From positions 124,597,484 through 124,661,483 of the forward strand of contig NC_092055.1 of NCBI RefSeq assembly GCF_003086295.3: 64,000 nucleotides of DNA. The letters are read 5' to 3'. Within the stretch, counting starts at the first letter, position 1. Each line of letters opens with the position of its first letter. Shown here one piece after another: positions 1 through 9,835 of this stretch. The translations under genes and the position numbers were made by a program. This DNA is from Arachis hypogaea (taxonomy: Eukaryota; Streptophyta; Magnoliopsida; Fabales; Fabaceae). Below the pieces are notes generated by a model. That model was not told the DNA's origin. It was given only the letters and a program-made list of their open reading frames with translations, and searched no databases.

Positions 1-330
1 TGTTGTAGTTAAAGTTCTGTCTAGCTTAAAACAAGATTCTGCCATTGTAGCACTCATACACATGGTGTTTGATCAAATGCCTAAAAGAAATTAGAAAAAC
101 CTCTCATTGAATGCAATGAATTATTTGACTTTAGTATTTCTATTTTCTTTTTTAATTTCTAGGTCCTGATGGATAAAATGGGTATCATAAGTATGTAAAA
201 GAAAATAGTAGTACTGGAAAAAATTGATTATTAGGGATGAATGTTTATCAATTGATTTGTATTTTTGTTAGTTGTGACAGTGTTATGATTATGGTAAATG
301 CATGAATTAAGTTAAATACTTGCATAGTTT

Positions 331-513
331 GAATGATATTTTAAAGTTTATATTAGACTATAGTTATGTTTTAGTGTGTTTATTTATGTTTTAATTATTA
401 TTTTATTATAAAACGGTTATTCCGGTTGAACCATAGTTAAATCGGTTAAACTAATGAATTAGTAAATCAGTAGCTGGAGCAGTTCAATGGTAGGTTCGGT
501 TTTCAAAAACTTG
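331..513 (+). mobile_element. right end of a hAT-like element (copy A)
   Basis: This stretch matches the right end of the larger hAT-like element at about 18834-19015 almost base for base. Both contain the same T-rich arm, an AAACGGTT block, and a terminal GGTTCGGTTTTC block that ends in CTTG. The left end is not recognisable and probably lies outside the window. The final bases have decayed relative to the intact copy. The family match is seen directly; the superfamily comes from the intact copy, which has an 8-bp target duplication. Confidence 0.6.
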
Positions 514-539
514 CAAAAAAAAATAATAAATTCTGATAG

Positions 540-688
540 TTTCCTAACATTCCTCTTTAAATATTTAAAAATTTATATTGTATTTTAATAAATTTACTTT
601 ATATTTAATTAAACAGATTTGACTACGGTCAGACCATTGAACCAGTTAGATGACTGGTTCATTGACCGGTTCCGTTCTCACAACCTTG
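540..688 (+). mobile_element. right end of a second hAT-like element (copy B) in the PPR promoter
   Basis: A second terminal sequence of the same kind ends in CGTTCTCACAACCTTG at 688, about 100 bases before the start codon of the PPR gene. It resembles the right end at about 59110-59267, sharing the arm TTTATATTTAATTAA and the closing AACCTTGG. Copy A lies directly upstream, so A may have inserted into B. Promoter elements of the PPR gene must either lie in the remaining roughly 95 bases or be contributed by the transposon end. Confidence 0.5.
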
Positions 689-785
689 GGATAAACACTC
701 GACTCGACACTCCTCATTTGCTCCTTCACCGGTGAGTGACCAGAGATGAATAATAAGTTGTAGCAAGTAAAGCACAAAAAAGCAA

Positions 786-2180
786 ATGGCCACACCGAAG
801 CCCATATCACCCTTCAGACTCTCTTCACTCCTCCGTTCCGAAAAAAACCCCTCCAAAGCCCTCAAACTCTTCCTCCACCCAAACCCAACCCAACCCAAAC
901 CCTTCCGCCACTCTCTCCTCTCCTACGACCTCCTCATCACCAAGCTAGGCCGTGCCAAGATGTTCCTGGAGATGGAACAAATCCTCCACCGCCTCTGCCA
1001 CCACACCACCTTCTGCGTCCCTGAACCCCTCCTCTGCCAAGTCATCACCCTCTATGGCCGCAACCGCCTCCCCTCCTCCGCCATCCGCACCTTCCTCTCC
1101 CTCGGTTCGTTCCGCTGCACGCCAACTGTCAAGTCCTTCAACTCCCTCCTCAATGCCCTCCTCGCCTCCCGCGATTTCCAGAATTTCTCAGAATTCGCGT
1201 CACGAGTAATGGAATTCACGCAGCCAGATACTTGCACGTTCAACATTCTGATCAATGCATGGTGCTTGAGAGGCAACATTGATTGTGCATGGAAGGTGTT
1301 TGATGAAATGCGTGGCCGTGGTGTTCCGCCCAGCGAGGTTACTTTCAGGACTTTGATTAATGGTCTTTGCAAAAGCATGCGGCTGCAAGAGGCGCTGAAG
1401 TTGAAGGAGGTTATGATAAAGGATCATAAGTTGAAGCCTAATGTTAACGTGTACACCACACTGATCAAAGGTGGTTGTGTGGTTGGGGAGATGGATAGAG
1501 CCTTTAGGATCAAGGATGAGATGGTGAGAAACAATGTGAAGTTGGATGCTGCTGTTTATAACACACTGATGGACGCTCTTTTCAAGGCCGGGAGGAAGGA
1601 TGAGGGGTGGCAGATTTTGGATGAGATGAACAAGAGTGGCTGCAAACCTGACTTGGTGACTTACAATGTGATGATTGCAGAGTTTTGCAGGGAGAAGAAT
1701 TTCGAAGAAGTGTTTAGGATTTTGGATGGGATGGAAGGTGGTGGTGTGAAGCCTGATGTTGTGATCTACAATGTGATTATTGGTTGGCTGTGTAAGACAG
1801 GGAAATGTAATGAAGCGAATGATTTGTTTCAAGATATGCCAAGGCGAGGATGCACTCCGGATGTTGTGACTTATCGCACCCTTTTTGATGGTCTATGTGG
1901 ATGGATGCATTTGAGTGAAGCTGCATTGATTTTGGACGAGATGTTGTTCAAAGGCTATGATCCTCTTTCTAGGAGTTTGAACAGATTTATAGATGGGATG
2001 TGCAGCGAAGGGAATTTTGAGTTGCTGTGGACAGTTTTGAGTAGTCTGAGTAGAAAGGAAGATATTTTGAATGAGGACATATGGAAAGTTGTGGTCTCCA
2101 TGGTTTTCAATCCAAAGGAGCTGCAAGAAAACTTTGACTTTGAGCTTTTGGATACATTGGTTGTGCAATATCAAACATGA
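786..2180 (+). CDS. P-class pentatricopeptide repeat protein, At1g53330-like
   Basis: The 464-residue, intronless frame is intact, which is typical of plant PPR genes. PPR proteins bind organellar RNA one base per 35-residue repeat and act in mitochondria or plastids on splicing, stability or translation. The N-terminus (MATPKPISPFRLSSLLRSEK) is basic, serine-rich and lacks acidic residues in its first 18 positions, compatible with an organelle transit peptide. About eight consecutive P-type repeats run from roughly residue 110 to 400, with recurring signatures such as PDTCTFNILINAWC, PDLVTYNVMIAEFC and PDVVTYRTLFDGLC. No E, DYW or SMR domain follows. From memory, length, N-terminus and C-terminal part (DEMLFKGY) resemble Arabidopsis At1g53330. 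The start is the first ATG after the transposon end and opens the transit peptide. The 5' half uses strikingly C-rich codons compared with the 3' half. Confidence 0.93.
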   Translation: MATPKPISPFRLSSLLRSEKNPSKALKLFLHPNPTQPKPFRHSLLSYDLLITKLGRAKMFLEMEQILHRLCHHTTFCVPEPLLCQVITLYGRNRLPSSAIRTFLSLGSFRCTPTVKSFNSLLNALLASRDFQNFSEFASRVMEFTQPDTCTFNILINAWCLRGNIDCAWKVFDEMRGRGVPPSEVTFRTLINGLCKSMRLQEALKLKEVMIKDHKLKPNVNVYTTLIKGGCVVGEMDRAFRIKDEMVRNNVKLDAAVYNTLMDALFKAGRKDEGWQILDEMNKSGCKPDLVTYNVMIAEFCREKNFEEVFRILDGMEGGGVKPDVVIYNVIIGWLCKTGKCNEANDLFQDMPRRGCTPDVVTYRTLFDGLCGWMHLSEAALILDEMLFKGYDPLSRSLNRFIDGMCSEGNFELLWTVLSSLSRKEDILNEDIWKVVVSMVFNPKELQENFDFELLDTLVVQYQT

Positions 2181-3142
2181 ATGTAAATAAATTGCTAACT
2201 CAATATCATTCATATCTATGCTGCGGAACTATATTCAGGAGCAAATAATTGTTGTTTACCCCACTGTGCAGTTATTTTACAATTTGCACCCTCTGCATGA
2301 AACAACATGGAATTGCCTTATGCTACAATTGGTGGTGTTATAGCTTTGCCACTAATCCTTTAAGGAAGATCATTGTCAAGGTTATTTTGCACCCAAGTTA
2401 TCAGAACCTGGGAAACAATAATGCCTTTGGTTGATTTGCCATTGGGTATGTTCATCCTATAAAAGATAATATAATTAATGTACATAGCTAGCCAACATGA
2501 AACGTTAGATTGTTATAATATATAAATTAGTTATTTATAGCAGTTCCAGCAGATCATGCTGCATTTAGCTAAGTGTACTATCTTTTTCCGTGATTGAGGC
2601 TTCAGTTTACAAGTGTTGCATACAGATTCTGTGTTTCTGTTATTTTGTATATCATTCGCATAACCTTCTCTCATCAGTGATATCCAACATTGCATCCTTG
2701 CCTCGTTTTTCTTAAAAATTAAATGTTGATCATTCTCATATTCAATCTTGTTTGACCTTTTTCATTGTTATGCCTCGAGTCTTAATTGGCTTTGGAGTCT
2801 AAGTTTTAACTCTTTGGGGTCTATTTACGATGGTGCACAAACTTTGACTAGCAGCTCTGAATTATGGTTGCGGTTAAAGGTGTTTCTTTATATGTTGCTA
2901 CAAGAATTAGACTTGAATAGATGAATTCACTATTCTGGTTTTTGGAGTCAAATTTATTGTTAAATGGGCCTAGTATCACTTCGGGCAGGAAGGTTACTTG
3001 ATTGTGTGTTTAAAGTTGTGAGCATGATGTTTTTCATTTTGGGTTCACTTTGTTTTAGTATAAGTTGAATAAATTTTGTTGGTATCATTTGATGTAATTG
3101 AGAGTGACTAATTATATTTTCCCTGCCCTTCTTTGTGCTCAG
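2181..3142. other. intergenic, AT-rich, no gene seen
   Basis: This is the 3' flank of the PPR gene. Short open frames here have no recognisable protein similarity. The stretch from about 3060 may be intron sequence belonging to the decayed SRP receptor fragment that follows. Confidence 0.5.
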
Positions 3143-3694
3143 TATTGCTAGGAAAGCAAATTTGGAGAAGTCAGACTTGGAACCAGCTTTGAAAGCTCTG
3201 AAGGATAGGCTGATGACCCAGAATATGGTATATATCTATTATGGACCTTGTTTTTGTTTCCTCTTGCATATCTAATAAGTGGTTTATATTAAGCTACATT
3301 TTGCTCTATGAAACTAGCTAATTTTTTTAACACTTCCATCAATTTAGGATGAGGAAATAGCTGAGAAACTATGTGAATCAGTAGCAGCAAGTCTTGAAGG
3401 CAAGAAGCTAGCTTCATTAACAAGGATATCTTCAACAGGGCATATACGATCCCAATCGCTCCCTTAATTCTGGCTTTTCCTTTAAATTATTATAAGGCAT
3501 GTGCTGATGCTGTGGTTCAAAAATCAATACGGGCAACAATGGAAGAAGCCCTTGTGCGTATTTTAACCCTTAGGTGCTCTATTGACATATTGAGGGATGT
3601 GCATGCTGCCAAGGAGCAAAGGAAACTATATGTTGCTGAATTTATTGGAGTTAATGGTGTTGGAGAATCTACTAATCTTGATCAGGCGTTGTAA
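3143..3694 (+). pseudogene. fragment of signal recognition particle receptor subunit alpha
   Basis: Three exon-like pieces resemble the plant SRP receptor alpha subunit, the ER-membrane GTPase that receives ribosomes from the signal recognition particle. Exon 3143-3227 encodes an ARKANLEKSDLEPALKALKD-like stretch between a CAG acceptor and a GTATAT donor. Exon 3348 onward encodes EEIAEKLCESVAASLEGKKL. The piece from about 3500 encodes ATMEEALVRILT, SIDILRDVHAAKEQRK and then GVNGVGES, which aligns with the P-loop GVNGVGKS. The invariant lysine is glutamate here. All of the GTPase domain after the P-loop is missing, the product ends at once in a stop, and the N-terminal half is absent, so this cannot be a working receptor. 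Identification rests on recalled family sequence and is strong for the N/G-domain boundary. Confidence 0.75.
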
Positions 3695-3749
3695 TTATTC
3701 TATAATTAGTACATATTTGTTTATATTAAGACAGATTTGATGCAGATTT

Positions 3750-3893
3750 GTTTTTTGAATAGCTTTTATTACCTGTTATTTTCTTTTGTTAATTAGGTTG
3801 TAAATAATCTTTATATTATGTATGTAATCACACTCTAAGGGAAACAATTCAAGGGAAACAATTCAGGAATAATATTCAAAAATCTTCTTTTCA
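3750..3893 (+). mobile_element. probable remnant of the copia 5' LTR
   Basis: The sequence just before the primer binding site should be the 5' LTR and ends in CTTCTTTTCA. It is AT-rich and contains a short direct repeat of AAGGGAAACAATTCA. The left border is uncertain because no matching 3' LTR survives after the copia RNase H at 21.5 kb. Confidence 0.4.
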
Positions 3894-3895
3894 AG

Positions 3896-3907
3896 TTGGT
3901 ATCAGAG
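3896..3907 (+). promoter_or_regulatory. copia primer binding site for initiator tRNA-Met
   Basis: TTGGTATCAGAG lies two bases after the presumed LTR end. TGGTATCAGAGC-type sites pair with the 3' end of plant initiator methionine tRNA, the usual primer of Ty1-copia elements. Confidence 0.75.
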
Positions 3908-4214
3908 TTCCCGATTCTGAGGGCCTTGCTTTCGCATTTTTCCAGTATTTTTCCAGGCAACTTTCATTGCTGCAACTATACCTGTTTCGGTGCCCTGTTG
4001 CTGTTGCATGCCGCCACCGGAATTTTTTCGGCAAGTTTCTGAACAAGACCACCACCATCAGAAGAGGGATTTGTCGATCTACAAAGTCCAAGAGATTTTG
4101 TTGCCATCGGCCACTCCGCATACGATCTCTTTGATTGCGATGTTGCTTGCCCAGACACGATCGTCGGTTTTCTTTTTTCTTCTTCTATCTTCTTTTTGCT
4201 GTCGATTCTTACCA

Positions 4215-5050
4215 ATGATGGATGATAAGACTGTGCCTCTCGTCAGCCCCAATGATCTACCGGTGTTACAAGGGTCGTATCGTTTTGATGGGTGCAACTA
4301 TCTCCAATGGTCTCAACTGGTTTGCACTACTCTCAAGGGGCGAAAGAAATTAAATCATCTAGAAGGGAACCCTCTAGCCACGACAGACCCCAAATATGAA
4401 GCCTGGGATGATGAGGATGCTCTTATCATGACCTAGTTATGGCATTCTATGACACCAGAAATCAGCTGTAATTATATGTTCTTCCCCACTGCTAAGGAGA
4501 TTTGGAATAATTTAAGTCAAGCATACTCAATGAAGAAGGATACTGCAGCATGTTATGAAATAGAAAACAAGATCTTCAATACCAAGCAAGGGAGCCTCTC
4601 TGTAATAGACTACTATGGGACGCTGAATTGTTTGTGGATCAAGTTAGATCAGTATCAAAATTTGACTACGCAGTGCACACCTGATTCTACTACATTGACA
4701 CAATTTATTGAAAGGATACGTATATTTAAATTTCTGTCTGGCTTGCACTCTGAATTTGATCCAATTCGAGTTCAAATTTTGGGTAAAGAAAAAATTCCTT
4801 TTCTCTCAGAAGTTTTTCATATTGTACGAGGGGAAGAAACTCGGAGGTCAGTCATGTTGGAAGGAGGAAATTCTGTTGATGGTTCAGCTCTAGCCATTGG
4901 CAAAGGTCCTTTAAAAGGTCCATCCCTTTCGTATGGAAGCCTCCCTCAAAGGCTCACCGTGATGATCGCTGGTGTAGTTATTGTAGGAAAACGGGTCATA
5001 CTAAGGACACATGTTTTAGACTTCATAGAAAGGAGAAGGTTCTCGAATGT
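4215..5050 (+). pseudogene. Ty1-copia gag (broken)
   Basis: This is the nucleocapsid region of a copia retrotransposon. From the ATG at 4215 the frame encodes LVSPNDLPVLQGSYRFDG and a typical copia gag core with W and Y positions (YLQWSQLV, EIWNNLSQAYS). The frame stops at TAG around 4434 where a tryptophan codon is expected, then resumes in the same frame to about 4920. A shift follows, because the zinc knuckle (CX2CX4HX4C, codons at about 4973-5014) is read in another frame. Both breaks show the element is dead. Protease follows, as expected for copia order (gag, protease, integrase, RT, RNase H). Confidence 0.85.
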
Positions 5051-5095
5051 ATTTGAGGATTCAAAGGTGCCATACAAAGACGTGCTAACCACACA

Positions 5096-5608
5096 TTGTC
5101 TGACTCAGAAAGTGTGGAAGACCCAACTATCTCACAAACTGCAAAGGAGGCCCCAGCCCTTAGCAAAGAAGATTTAGACCGTTTACGTGGTCTTATGGAC
5201 TCACTTAGTAAGACATCTAGCCCTTGTGCTTTAACCATGACTGGTAAGGGTTCTAGCTTCTTATCCTTTAATGCTCCTAGCACTGAGAGTACCTGGATTG
5301 TAGACTCTGGTGCTACAGATCATATGACACCTCATTCCCTTTCTTTTTCATCTTACACTAATTCATCTGGTCACAAACAAATCACTGTTGCTAACGGTTC
5401 CCATATTCCTATTACTGGATATGGTAACATCCACCTTCAACCTTCTATCCATTTAAAAAATGTGCTTCATGTTCCAAAATTATCTACTAACCTCTTGTCT
5501 ATTCATAAGGTTACCAAAGACTTAAATTGTGCTGCAACTTTTTTTCATACTCATTGTGTATTTCAGGATCTTGCCATGGGGAGGACGATTGGAATTGCTA
5601 AAGAGTAG
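5096..5608 (+). pseudogene. Ty1-copia protease region
   Basis: The frame encodes the aspartic protease that cleaves the polyprotein. The active-site motif WIVDSGATDHMT is intact at about 5292-5327, followed by NVLHVPKLSTNLLSIHK, the usual copia pre-integrase stretch. The frame ends at 5608 before the integrase zinc-binding region. The remaining piece up to 5750 carries WLQHKRLGHPPF in another frame, close to the HHCC start. The Tourist-type MITE interrupts just after it. Confidence 0.85.
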
Positions 5609-5753
5609 GACGGGTTATACTACTTACCGCATGAAAAGAGTACCACACAAAAGGCACTTAATTCAAATCATCAGACAAACATACCGTCCTGGGCAAACTC
5701 TCAGATATGGCTTCAGCATAAACGTCTTGGTCATCCTCCATTTAATACCCTAA

Positions 5754-6684
5754 GGCAGCGTTTGGTTTATGTATCTCTTGAGACAAAGACACAGAGACAT
5801 AGACATTAAAGACATGAACACAAATTATTAGTGTCTATGTATTGTGTTTGGTAAATATTGAACAAGACACAATAAAATTAGAAAAAGTCTATATTATCCT
5901 TATAAAAAAAATATCAGCCACCATTGTTACCACTATCATCCACCATCTTCACCACTTCAGATTCATCATCACACACAATTCACCACAAATCAATCAACAA
6001 AAATTTTACAAGAATCAACAAGAAGTTTTATTTTTCAACAGAAAAAAAAGGGGAGGAGAAGGTAACTGAAGAGCAAACTGTGAAGGTAGAGGAAGAGGCG
6101 GCAACGGCAAACTCGAAGAGGAAGAGGGAGAGGCGGCCATGGCATCTCGAAGAGGGAAGAGAGGCGACAGCCACAAATCTGGACGGAGAAGGAGACTTAG
6201 CGGCGACGGCGGATCTGAATGAAGGAGGAGACGAGTGGCGGCGCGCAGATCTGGACGAAGGAAGAGACACAGAGCAGCGCTCGGATCTGGACGAAGTGGG
6301 AGACGCAGCGGCGGTGGCACGCAGATCTGGGTGAAAGGGGAGACGCGGCAGTGGCTGTGGATCTGGACGAGGGATCTGGACGGGGAGATGCAACACTGAC
6401 GGCGAATCTGGATGAGGGGATGCGACAGCGGAAGGAAGGAGGAGGGAGGAAGGAGAACGGTCACGGTGGATGGAGAAGAAGAAAGAGAGGGTAAATGAGT
6501 AAAAAATTGTGTCTAATTGATTGTGTCTCTATGTCTCATTATTTTGGAAGTACACTGAATACATGTATTTTGTGTATACTTGTGTACTAACGTGTCCATA
6601 AAAATTTGTCTCAACAAACAAACGTAGAACATGTTCTAGCGTGTCCATGTCTCTGTGTCTGTGTCTTTGAAACCAAACGCTGCC
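5754..6684. mobile_element. Tourist-type (PIF/Harbinger) MITE, 931 bp
   Basis: The element begins GGCAGCGTTTGGTTT and ends AAACCAAACGCTGCC, a perfect 15-bp inverted pair. The similarity continues inward as imperfect AGACACAGAGACATAGACA-type sequence for about 45 bp. It is flanked by the direct repeat TAA at 5751-5753 and 6685-6687, the 3-bp target duplication of PIF/Harbinger elements. No transposase is present. It interrupts the copia integrase, whose frame resumes immediately after the insert. The interior holds a purine-rich minisatellite. Confidence 0.93.
6175..6425 (+). repeat. GATCTGGACGAAG-type minisatellite inside the MITE
   Basis: Imperfect units built on GATCTGGACGAAGGNGGAGACG recur at least six times with spacing of about 30-45 bp. 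The repeat leaves long open frames on both strands (Asp/Glu/Arg-rich on plus, Pro/Ser/Arg-rich on minus), but these follow from the composition and are not genes. Confidence 0.7.
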
Positions 6685-6718
6685 TAAAGTCTTTATTTCC
6701 TTTTTTATTTACAAAAAT

Positions 6719-7645
6719 GTCTGTCAAGTCCTTTCAATGTGATGTTTATCAATTAGCTAAACACCATCGGGCTACTTTTTCTCCCAGTAATAATAAAAGT
6801 TCTAAACCTTTTGATCTTGTTCATTCTGATGTGTGGGGACCTTCAGCTATTAGTAATATTTTTGGTGCAAAGTGGTTTGTTTCTTTTATTGATGATTGTA
6901 CTCGAGTTACCTGGATCTTTCTTATGAAAGATAAATCTGAAGTTTTCCACTTGTTTGAAAATTTTTACCAAATGGTTCGAACACAATTTGGAAGCCTGAT
7001 TAAGCGATTACGTTCTGATAATGGAAGAGAATATGTGAACTAAAATTTTTCCAAGTTCCTTAAGGATAATGGAGTTATTCATGAATTGACCTGTGTAGAC
7101 ACCCCTCAACAGAATGGGGTAGCAAAAAGAAAAAATCGTCATCTTCTTGAGGTTACTCGAGCATTACTCTTCCAAACGTCTGTTCCTAAGTCTTATTGGG
7201 GGGAAGCTGTCCTAATGGCCACTTATTTGATTAATAGATTACCATCTCGGGTCCTAGACGGTGTTAGCCCTGTTCAATTTCTGACCAAAATTTACCCCTC
7301 TATCCTTATTATGAGTAGTCTTCAAAGTTGTATCTTTGGCTGTTCTATTTTTGTTCATATTCATAGTTCTCATCGGGGTAAGTTGGATCCTCGGGCAATC
7401 AAATGTGTCTTTATAGGTTATGCTTCAAACAAAAGGGATACAAATGCTATCATCCTCAAAGTCGTAGATTCTATATCTCCAAGGATGTCACATTTCATGA
7501 GTCGGAGTCCTTCTTTCCTAGTTCTCAGCTTCAGGGGGAGAGTGTTCCAGAAGCTGAGTTCCTTTAGTCGTCACCTTTTTTCTTATTGCAGAATTTCACT
7601 TCTCTGGAGGATAACAAAGACCTTGAATCAGCATCACTACTAGAA
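6719..7645 (+). pseudogene. Ty1-copia integrase (broken)
   Basis: This is the integrase catalytic region. The last zinc-binding cysteine lies in FQCDVYQLAKHHR. The catalytic triad is visible: D in VHSDVWGP, D in RSDNGREY, and E in the KRKNRHLLEVTRA helix after TPQQNG. A stop codon at about 7042 separates the second D from the E. The frame then runs to FIGYASNKRDT-like sequence, and after about 7450 it is shifted and stopped. The MITE has removed the contact between the HHCC start and the rest. Confidence 0.85.
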
Positions 7646-7993
7646 AAGAATAATGAGGAGAAAAATGAGGACATGTTTTTTGGAAAACAATATCAGCGAA
7701 GGCAGTAAGAACCCGTCCTGGTCAAACAGCAACTTCATTCGTCTGAACTGGAGGTAAGACCTCATACTCTTGAGACTCTTGACACCTCAAATACCACTTG
7801 TGCAACTAACCTAGATGATTTACCTATTGCCATGAGAAAAGAAAAAAGATCATGTGCCAAATATCCTATTTTCAAATTTGTGTCCACTAAAAATATTTTT
7901 GTACAGCACCAGAATTTTCTTTTAGCTATTGATTCTGTCAGAATCCCTACATCAGTACAAGAAGCCTTAAAAGATGAGAACTGGCTTTGAGCT

Positions 7994-8489
7994 ATGAATG
8001 AAGAAATTGGTGCATTAGAAAGGAACGAGACTTGGGAGATTGTAGAGAGACCAACGGACAAGAAAGCAGTGGGTTGTAGCTGGATATACACAGTTACATA
8101 TCAATCTAATGGCACACTGGACAGGTATAAAGCAATGTTGGTTGCAAAAGGATATACCCGAACCTATGGGATCGATTACGAGGAGACATTTGCTCCGGTG
8201 GCAAAAATAAATACTGTCAGGATTATCCTCTCCTTAGCAGCACACTTTGGTTGGGAGATGCATCAATTTGATGTTAAAAATGCCTTCTTGCATGGAAGTC
8301 TGGAAGAAGAAGTGTACATGGAGATTCTACCAGGATATGGTATCACTAGTGAAGGAAATAAGGTGTGCAGACTAAAAAAGGCTTTGTATGGTCTTAAACA
8401 GTCACCTCATGCCTGGTTTGGAAGATTTACTCAAGCTATGATATTTTTAGGGTATCGACAAAGCCAAGGTGATCGTACTCTGTTTATAA
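7994..8489 (+). pseudogene. Ty1-copia reverse transcriptase, first part
   Basis: The frame encodes the fingers and first palm segment of a copia RT: WEIVERP, VAKGYTRTYGIDYEETFAPVA, QFDVKNAFLHGSLEEEVYM and KALYGLKQSPHAWF. It runs into the hAT-like element at 8490 in the middle of the domain. The rest, with the catalytic YVDD, resumes at 19024 in a compatible frame once one copy of the 8-bp target duplication is discounted. The RT was therefore intact in this region when the hAT-like element landed. Confidence 0.92.
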
Positions 8490-8807
8490 CAATGTTCTGA
8501 AAATCGGTTCAGACCGGCCGGTCGAACCAGTCGAACCATGAACCGAACACCAAAACGATTCGGACAATCATTAAAACTGCGAAATCAGAAAACCGGTGTT
8601 GAACCGGTGAACCGGCCGGTAATCGGTCAGTTGAACCGAACCGTGACCCGGTCGGTTTTTTGGCTGGGTAGCAAAACGCTGCCGTTTTCGCCTCTGAAAC
8701 CCTAAATCAATGTTCTGATCCCTAATTTCCTTCACAATTCTCATCGAGCTTCAGAATCAGAGAACGCCATCACAGTCTCACAGTCTCACACGGCCACACA
8801 GGTTCGT

Positions 8808-8925
8808 TGTCGAGCAGTCACCTCCGTCGCGCCGTCACCTCCGTCGAGCAGTCACCTCTGTCGAGCAGTCACCTCCGTCGCGCAATCACTTCCTTCGACC
8901 AGTCACCTCCGTCGCACAGTAGTCG
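8808..8925 (+). repeat. CAGTCACCTCCGTCG minisatellite
   Basis: Units of about 17-18 bp built on CAGTCACCTCCGTCGAG or CAGTCACCTCCGTCGCG recur about six times in the 5' leader of the hAT-like element. The array keeps a frame open (Ser/His/Leu/Arg-rich), but there is no sign that it is a gene. Confidence 0.75.
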
Positions 8926-9049
8926 TCGTTCGTGCTCCACCACTGCTTGGTTCACTCGGCGTCGCTGTCTCCCACTCTCCCTATTGCATGTTCTGTTGAA
9001 GTCTTGAAGGTGCCTTCGAGCTTCCAGAGTTCCAGATAATTTTTTTTTA

Positions 9050-9530
9050 GTTATGAACTTATGATTGTTTGATTGAATCATTGAATAACTGTTGCATGTC
9101 TCTGTCTCCTGATGAGTTTGATTGAGTAGCTCTTTGATTTTGTGACATGATGAACTGATCCTACTAAACTGAACTGGATTTTGTGACATGATGAACTGAC
9201 ATGATGAACTACTAAGCTGTGAACTCTTTGATTGAGTAGCTCTTTGATTTTGCTTTGTTTACTGAACTGGATTTTGCTTTGTAAACTGAAACTGAACTGA
9301 ACTGATTGAGTAGCTCTTTGATTGAGTAGCTCTTTGAATAATTTTGCTTTGTTTACTGAAACTGAACTGATTCCTGATGAGTTTAATTGAATATATTTTT
9401 AGTTATTTTATTTTTTTGAACTGATTATTGAAACTAAACTGATTTTGCTTTGTTTACTGATTTGAACTGATTTTGCTTTGTTTACTGAACTGGATTTTGT
9501 TATTTGTTAAATAATTGTGAATAATTTTGT
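9050..9530 (+). repeat. degenerate GATTTTGCTTTGTTTACTGAACTG repeats
   Basis: Short interspersed units such as TTGATTGAGTAGCTCTTTGA and TTTTGCTTTGTTTACTGAAC recur through a T-rich stretch that looks like the leader intron of the hAT-like element. No coding potential is seen. Confidence 0.5.
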
Positions 9531-9602
9531 TTAATTTTGGATGTTGTTTGTTGTGAACTTGATAGTTGAGATTATTGGGTTGGATTGCTGGTAATGTTTA
9601 GG

Positions 9603-9740
9603 TATGGATGAAAGTATCAACCAAGAACTACCTAGGAATGATAATGCTGAAAATAATTCTGCTTCGAATGAACCTTCTCTATTGTAGGGTGAGGGAGTTT
9701 TGAATAGCAGTTCTAACACCAATACAAGGGAACACCGAAG
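9603..9740 (+). pseudogene. N-terminal exon remnant of a hAT-type transposase gene
   Basis: After a TTTAG acceptor, the frame MDESINQELPRND then NSASNEPSLL begins and stops at TAG about 9688. It continues as GEGVLNSSSNTNTREHR to a possible donor at about 9740. A short acidic, Asn/Ser-rich leader before a BED zinc finger is common in plant hAT transposases, but neither the BED finger nor the catalytic domain is present. The assignment depends mainly on the element ends, not on this peptide. Confidence 0.4.
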
Positions 9741-9835
9741 GTATAAACATTTAAAATTGCATGGTAGAATACACTTACAGAAATGATATGCGGCTAATTC
9801 ATGTATTATCTTTGCATTTAAGTGAGCGATTATAA

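Noticed and set aside
55..96. Short PPR-like peptide (VFDQMPKRN) at the left edge
   Set aside because: Nine residues before a stop, with no neighbouring repeats. It could be a PPR trace but is too short to support.
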